Assembly: GCA_030631725.1 (NCBI GenBank)
Contig: DAOVKO010000084.1
Coordinates: 1-8,531, forward strand
Direction of reading: 5' to 3'
Origin: Actinomycetes bacterium
GTDB lineage: Bacteria; Planctomycetota; Phycisphaerae; JAACET01
Length of the DNA: 8,531 bases
The notes beneath the pieces were generated by a model, which saw nothing but the letters and a program-made list of their open reading frames with translations, had not been told where the DNA came from and did not search any database. Below are positions 5,474-8,531 of the stretch, one piece after another (the first letter of the stretch is position 1; each line of letters opens with the position of its first letter). The position numbers and the translations under genes were made by a program.

Positions 5474-6325
5474 GTGAGCACTCTCAATAGAATTCTCATT
5501 GTCATTCTGGTTGTGTTGGCCATCACCCACAGTGCCGTTCTCTTGACCTATCTCTCTCAGCAGCAGTCCTGGAAGACCTTGGCTCTGGAGAAATCTGAGA
5601 CGGTGGATACCCTGCTGGCTGAGCTCAAGAGCGAAGGTATAGCCAATACCCAGACTCGGGACCAGCTTCGCAAGGAAAAGAAGGCTCTCCAGGACCAGCT
5701 TCGCGATGCCAAAAGCCGTCTTGAGCGGGCAAACACTGATCTGACCAACGCTCGGTTTAAGCTTGGACAGCTCACCAGCGCCAACGAACGTTTTAGCCAG
5801 CGGTTGGCCAACTTCGATGCTTCCTTGACCCGGGCTCAGCAGGCTCGCGATCACGCTAACGACCAGCTCGACCGTGCCAGGAATACCTCCAGCGAGCTCA
5901 AGGCCGAAAATGCCCGGCTCGAAAGGCAAGTTGCCGACCTCTTGCGCGATGTGATGGTCCTGGATGCTGAGGTCCGCCGCAAGAAGGAGCAGATTGCCGC
6001 TTTGCAGGAGGATATTCGCAAAGCCAGCGACCGGACGACTGTACGTGCCCCTGTTGCTGTTTCCGTCCGCCCCGCTCCTCTTCTGGCTCGCCGGCCAATT
6101 AACGGTAAGGTTGTAGCCGTCAATCTGGACGCCAAAATTGCCACGGTTAACGTCGGCTCGATTGCCGGCGTTTCCGAAGGAACCAAGTTCACAATTTACG
6201 ATGATGATTATGTGGGCAACCTCAACATCACCCGCGTCTTTCGCGATGAATCTCTGGGCACCATACTTATGTCCGCCAGACCTGTTGAGGTCGGAGACGA
6301 GGTGTCCACCAGCCCGCTAAAGTAG
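5474..6325 (+). CDS. Membrane-anchored coiled-coil protein with MreC-like layout, family unknown
   Basis: I do not recognise a named family. The 283-residue protein starts with a short tail bearing Arg6, then one hydrophobic segment (about 7-27), a long heptad-rich coiled coil (about 29-185), a Pro/Ala/Arg linker (about 190-206) and a compact beta-rich C-terminal domain (206-283). That domain carries GKVVAVN (211-217), GSIAGVSEGTKF (228-239) and YVGNLNITRV (246-255), ending in VEVGDEV. The pattern G-S-x-x-G-V-x-x-G, then V-G-x-x-x-x, resembles the beta domains of MreC and of FlgT C-terminal type proteins. By the positive-inside rule the coil and C-domain would be periplasmic, the same topology as MreC. 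It heads the block leading to mreB, with two promoters of its own, so a structural role beside the elongasome is plausible but unproven. Confidence 0.85.
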   Translation: MSTLNRILIVILVVLAITHSAVLLTYLSQQQSWKTLALEKSETVDTLLAELKSEGIANTQTRDQLRKEKKALQDQLRDAKSRLERANTDLTNARFKLGQLTSANERFSQRLANFDASLTRAQQARDHANDQLDRARNTSSELKAENARLERQVADLLRDVMVLDAEVRRKKEQIAALQEDIRKASDRTTVRAPVAVSVRPAPLLARRPINGKVVAVNLDAKIATVNVGSIAGVSEGTKFTIYDDDYVGNLNITRVFRDESLGTILMSARPVEVGDEVSTSPLK

Positions 6326-6353
6326 AACCAGGACCCGCTCTTCTTGGTAATAG

Positions 6354-6674
6354 ATGATGGCCGATTCTGACCAGCAGCTTAGTGTTCCCCCCGATCAGTC
6401 GCAAAGTCCCTCGCTCTTCGTAGCCGTCGTTTCTGACAGTTATACTTTGCTCCTGGTAGTCGCTCTGTTAGTTTTATTTGTTAGCTTGGTCGTTCTGGTC
6501 GGCTTTTGGATTGGCCACTACGGACTGGGCTCCAAGCCCGTCATCGGCCAGATAACTGGTGTATCTGCCAATCAGGCCCATGCCAAGCTTGCTGACCTTA
6601 GCCACGACGGTCCCAGAGTTATTCTCGCCAAAGGAGATACGGTCGTCTTTTCGCCCATCGAGAGAACGCGCTGA
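6354..6674 (+). CDS. Small single-pass membrane protein, unknown function
   Basis: A 106-residue protein, or 105 if the next codon, also ATG, is used. A polar Pro/Gln/Ser-rich N-terminus (1-20) precedes a strong hydrophobic helix (about 30-53: leucine- and valine-rich, ending FWIGHYG) and a roughly 50-residue C-terminal tail, KPVIGQITGV to PIERTR, with a small beta-like pattern (ITGVSANQAHAKL, RVILAKGDTVVF). No signal peptidase site is evident. The gene lies 28 bp after the coiled-coil gene. No good Shine-Dalgarno precedes it, so it may depend on coupling. I recognise no family. Confidence 0.72.
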   Translation: MMADSDQQLSVPPDQSQSPSLFVAVVSDSYTLLLVVALLVLFVSLVVLVGFWIGHYGLGSKPVIGQITGVSANQAHAKLADLSHDGPRVILAKGDTVVFSPIERTR

Positions 6675-6725
6675 GTTTTCTCGGCCCCTCGTCCTTAGGT
6701 CGCCTTTTGTTGAGGTCTTCGCAAA

Positions 6726-6935
6726 ATGCCTGAAATGATGCCCCAGGGCTCAGTCGAGCCGGTCCCCGACGTTACTAGTTTCCTCTTGCTGGTCGCTGTG
6801 CTGGCTTTGCTCGTCTGTACCATATATCTTGTTTATCTGGGCTGCACTTCCTTTGGGGCCCATACGTTTTTTCGCGCTATTTATTCCACAACGCGGATTC
6901 CGGAGATCGCCGCCTCGGCTTTTGCCCCTCTCTGA
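6726..6935 (+). CDS. Very small single-pass membrane protein, unknown function
   Basis: 69 residues: an acidic, Pro/Met-rich N-terminus (1-15), one hydrophobic helix (about 18-39, FLLLVAVLALLVCTIYLVYL), and a short tail (40-69) with Arg50 and Arg57. TGAGGT at 6711-6716 is a reasonable Shine-Dalgarno 9 bases before the ATG. Its layout repeats that of the preceding 106-residue protein: polar N-terminus, helix beginning (S/T)-x-LLLV, then a Gly-containing exit. A diverged, shortened paralogue is possible. It precedes mreB by 197 bp. Unknown function; the gene could be lineage-specific. Confidence 0.62.
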   Translation: MPEMMPQGSVEPVPDVTSFLLLVAVLALLVCTIYLVYLGCTSFGAHTFFRAIYSTTRIPEIAASAFAPL

Positions 6936-7120
6936 TAGTCTTGGGCCGCAGAGGCTTCTTCATTTATCGGACTCTGGCCTCAAGGCCCCGATTTACTCGG
7001 CCGGCAGATTGGGCCTTGCCCCTGGCCAAGCTTGCCTTCGCCACGGTGGATTTGGCTCTTCCATATCTTCCGGACTTGGGTTAGAATGTCCGACCAATTG
7101 GGGCCTCAAGCCTGATTAAT

Positions 7121-7125
7121 AGGAG
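7121..7125 (+). promoter_or_regulatory. Ribosome binding site of mreB
   Basis: AGGAG is 7 bases before GTG 7133 and 5 bases before an out-of-frame ATG at 7131 that meets TGA at once. Upstream in frame, a TAG at 7082 closes the mreB frame, and no better start lies between. Confidence 0.7.
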
Positions 7126-7132
7126 TCTGCAT

Positions 7133-8191
7133 GTGAATCTCGACTCACTTCTTGGCTTCTTCTCTGTGGACATGGGCATTGACCTGGGTACTTCCAACAC
7201 CCTTGTTTGCATCCGTAATCAAGGCATTGTCCTCAATGAGCCCTCTGTGGTAGCCGTGCGTAAAGGCACCAATCAGGTCGTCCAAAACGGCCAAGCCGTC
7301 GGTTTCGTGGCCAAAGAAATGCTGGGAAAAACCCCCGGGTCCATAACGGCCATCAGGCCCTTGAAGGACGGCGTCATTGCTGACTTTGACATCACCGAGG
7401 CCATGCTCTCCTATTTCATCCGCAAGGCTCACGGTAGGGTCGGCTTCATCAGACCTCGGGTCAGGGTGGTCATTGCCATTCCTTCCGGGGTCACCGCCGT
7501 CGAAAAGCGGGCCGTCCTCAACTCTGCCGAACGCGCCGGCGCTCGTCGAGTTTATCTCGTTGAAGAGCCCTTGGCCGCGGCCATCGGCGCCAACCTCCCC
7601 ATTCGCGAAGCCACCGGCTCCATGATCGTCGATATTGGTGGCGGTACCACGGAGGTCGCTGTCCTCTCTCTCGGAGACATCGCCGTCTGCCAGTCCACTC
7701 GCGTTGCCGGAGACGACATGGACGAGGCCATCGGCAATCACATGAAACGCAATTACAACCTTATGATTGGCGAGCAGACCGCCGAAAAAATAAAAATCCA
7801 GATCGGCTCAGCCGCACCTCTCGACGAGGAGCTCTCCATGGAGGTCCGAGGCCGGGACATGGTTTCCGGACTGCCCCGCAAAACCACCGTTACTTCCGAG
7901 GAAATCCGCGAGTGTCTAAAAGACCCCCTCGGCCAGATTGTTGACTTGGTCATGCGCACTCTCGACAAGATCGAGCCCGAGCTCTCCGCCGATTTGGTCG
8001 ACAATGGCGTGGTCTTAGCCGGCGGCAGTGCCTTGCTCCGCGGGATTGACCGTATCATCAGTCAGTCCACCGGCTTGGACGTCAGGATTACCGAGGAGCC
8101 CCTCTTCTGCGTCGCCCGGGGTACCAGCGTCTATCTCGAGCATCTCGAGCAGTGGAAGGAAACCCTGCAGTCCGACCAGGAAACCTACTAA
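7133..8191 (+). CDS. mreB: MreB, actin-like rod-shape protein
   Basis: The 352-residue protein is MreB by length and all actin-fold motifs: phosphate-1 DLGTSNT (17-23), LKDGVIADFD (77-86), EEPLAAAIG (144-152) at the connect-1 region, phosphate-2 DIGGGTTEVAV (167-177), and the adenosine motif VLAGGSALLRG (294-304). MreB polymerises with ATP under the inner membrane and guides peptidoglycan synthesis along the cell side through MreC, MreD, RodA and PBP2. The N-terminus (MNLDSLLGFF) is hydrophobic enough to help bind the membrane. The last dozen residues are polar and slightly longer than usual. The start codon is GTG. mreC follows 76 bp later, the standard order. Confidence 0.97.
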   Translation: MNLDSLLGFFSVDMGIDLGTSNTLVCIRNQGIVLNEPSVVAVRKGTNQVVQNGQAVGFVAKEMLGKTPGSITAIRPLKDGVIADFDITEAMLSYFIRKAHGRVGFIRPRVRVVIAIPSGVTAVEKRAVLNSAERAGARRVYLVEEPLAAAIGANLPIREATGSMIVDIGGGTTEVAVLSLGDIAVCQSTRVAGDDMDEAIGNHMKRNYNLMIGEQTAEKIKIQIGSAAPLDEELSMEVRGRDMVSGLPRKTTVTSEEIRECLKDPLGQIVDLVMRTLDKIEPELSADLVDNGVVLAGGSALLRGIDRIISQSTGLDVRITEEPLFCVARGTSVYLEHLEQWKETLQSDQETY

Positions 8192-8232
8192 TCTACGCCT
8201 GCCACATCGACGATCCACTCTCAGCTTGTCTC

Positions 8233-8261
8233 TTGTCTTGTCCAGCCCTGGGGCCTATCAT
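8233..8261 (+). promoter_or_regulatory. Possible promoter directly before mreC
   Basis: TTGTCT (8233-8238), a 17-base spacer and TATCAT (8256-8261), the latter within GGGCCTATCAT, identical to P1 at 5352-5362. Transcription would start at about the mreC ATG. Confidence 0.35.
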
Positions 8262-8267
8262 CTTGAT

Positions 8268-8531
8268 ATGCGCCGGTTGAATCTTTCTGCATCCACCGTT
8301 TTTGCCATTCTGATGGTCCTTTCTTTCCTGGCCCTTTTCTTGCCTCCCGGATGCCTGAACCCTTTTCGCGCCGTTGTCAATTCCCTCATCACTCCCCCGG
8401 CCGTCGCTGTCAACCGCATATTGCGATATTTCTCCAGCTCCCAAGATCCTCTACCGCCGGCGGCTTCCGCCCAGACACGGGAGCTTCTCGATCGCATCCG
8501 CCTTCTGGAACGGCAAAACGCTTTCTTGCAC
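8268..8531 (+). CDS. mreC: MreC, rod-shape scaffold protein (N-terminal 88 residues, cut by window end)
   Basis: The frame is open from ATG 8268 to the last base. A basic start (MRRLN) precedes one hydrophobic helix (about 10-26, ending LFLPPG), then NPFRAVVNSLITPPAVAVNR (31-50) and the beginning of a charged coiled coil (about 68-88: TRELLDRIRLLERQNAFL). This is the N-terminal layout of MreC, and the position right after mreB fits. MreC links MreB to the periplasmic elongasome through its coil and two beta domains, which lie beyond the window. No Shine-Dalgarno is visible at normal spacing (GGGG at 8250-8253 is 14 bases away), so the start is less certain; an in-frame TTG at 8238 is the main alternative. 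Confidence 0.8.
   Translation, partial: MRRLNLSASTVFAILMVLSFLALFLPPGCLNPFRAVVNSLITPPAVAVNRILRYFSSSQDPLPPAASAQTRELLDRIRLLERQNAFLH

Noticed and set aside
7059..7087. A promoter for mreB with TAGAAT at 7082-7087
   Set aside because: No -35-like hexamer lies at 16-18 bases; the nearest, TTGGCT at 7052, is 24 bases away.
6829..7119. A 96-codon + strand frame between the 69-residue gene and mreB
   Set aside because: It overlaps the better-supported 69-residue frame, is Leu/Ser/Gly/Pro-rich low-complexity sequence, and has no suitable ribosome site.
7145..7741. A 198-codon reverse-strand frame inside mreB
   Set aside because: Antisense shadow of the mreB coding sequence with no recognisable motif.

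Overview
The window carries ten genes, all on the + strand, at moderately high GC. It reads as chromosomal backbone of a flagellated, MreB-containing Gram-negative-type bacterium. No gene names the phylum. The flhF-flhG-fliA set, a GT4/GH57 glucan pair, an mreB-mreC locus with unfamiliar small membrane proteins in front of it, and dispersed palindromic repeats together fit a Phycisphaerae-like planctomycete or a deltaproteobacterium-like lineage. That placement is inference.

Region 1 (1-1940) is a flagellar regulatory block: the 3' end of flhF (SRP-type GTPase for flagellar placement), flhG (MinD/ParA-type ATPase that keeps the FlhF-activating DQAxxLR motif) overlapping it by 8 bp, and fliA (sigma-28). 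Region 2 (1941-2354) is a non-coding stretch with two hairpins and a weak sigma-28-like promoter. Region 3 (2355-4924) is a GT4/GT5-like glycosyltransferase followed by a GH57 alpha-amylase-like glucan enzyme, probably one transcription unit for storage glucan metabolism. Region 4 (4925-5473) is a repeat island: six near-copies of a 7-mer, an inverted repeat, a GC-rich hairpin, and two tandem 54-bp units built on a REP-like palindrome. It ends in a terminator-like T tract and two good sigma-70-type promoters.

Region 5 (5474-8531) is a cell-shape block: a membrane-anchored coiled-coil protein whose layout mirrors MreC, two small single-pass membrane proteins, mreB, and the start of mreC (cut by the window edge). 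The three genes before mreB match no family I recognise. Their position and topology make them candidate accessory parts of the elongasome, which is the most interesting lead here. A second lead is an 11-bp motif, GGGCCTATCAT, shared by promoter-like sites before the coiled-coil gene and before mreC.
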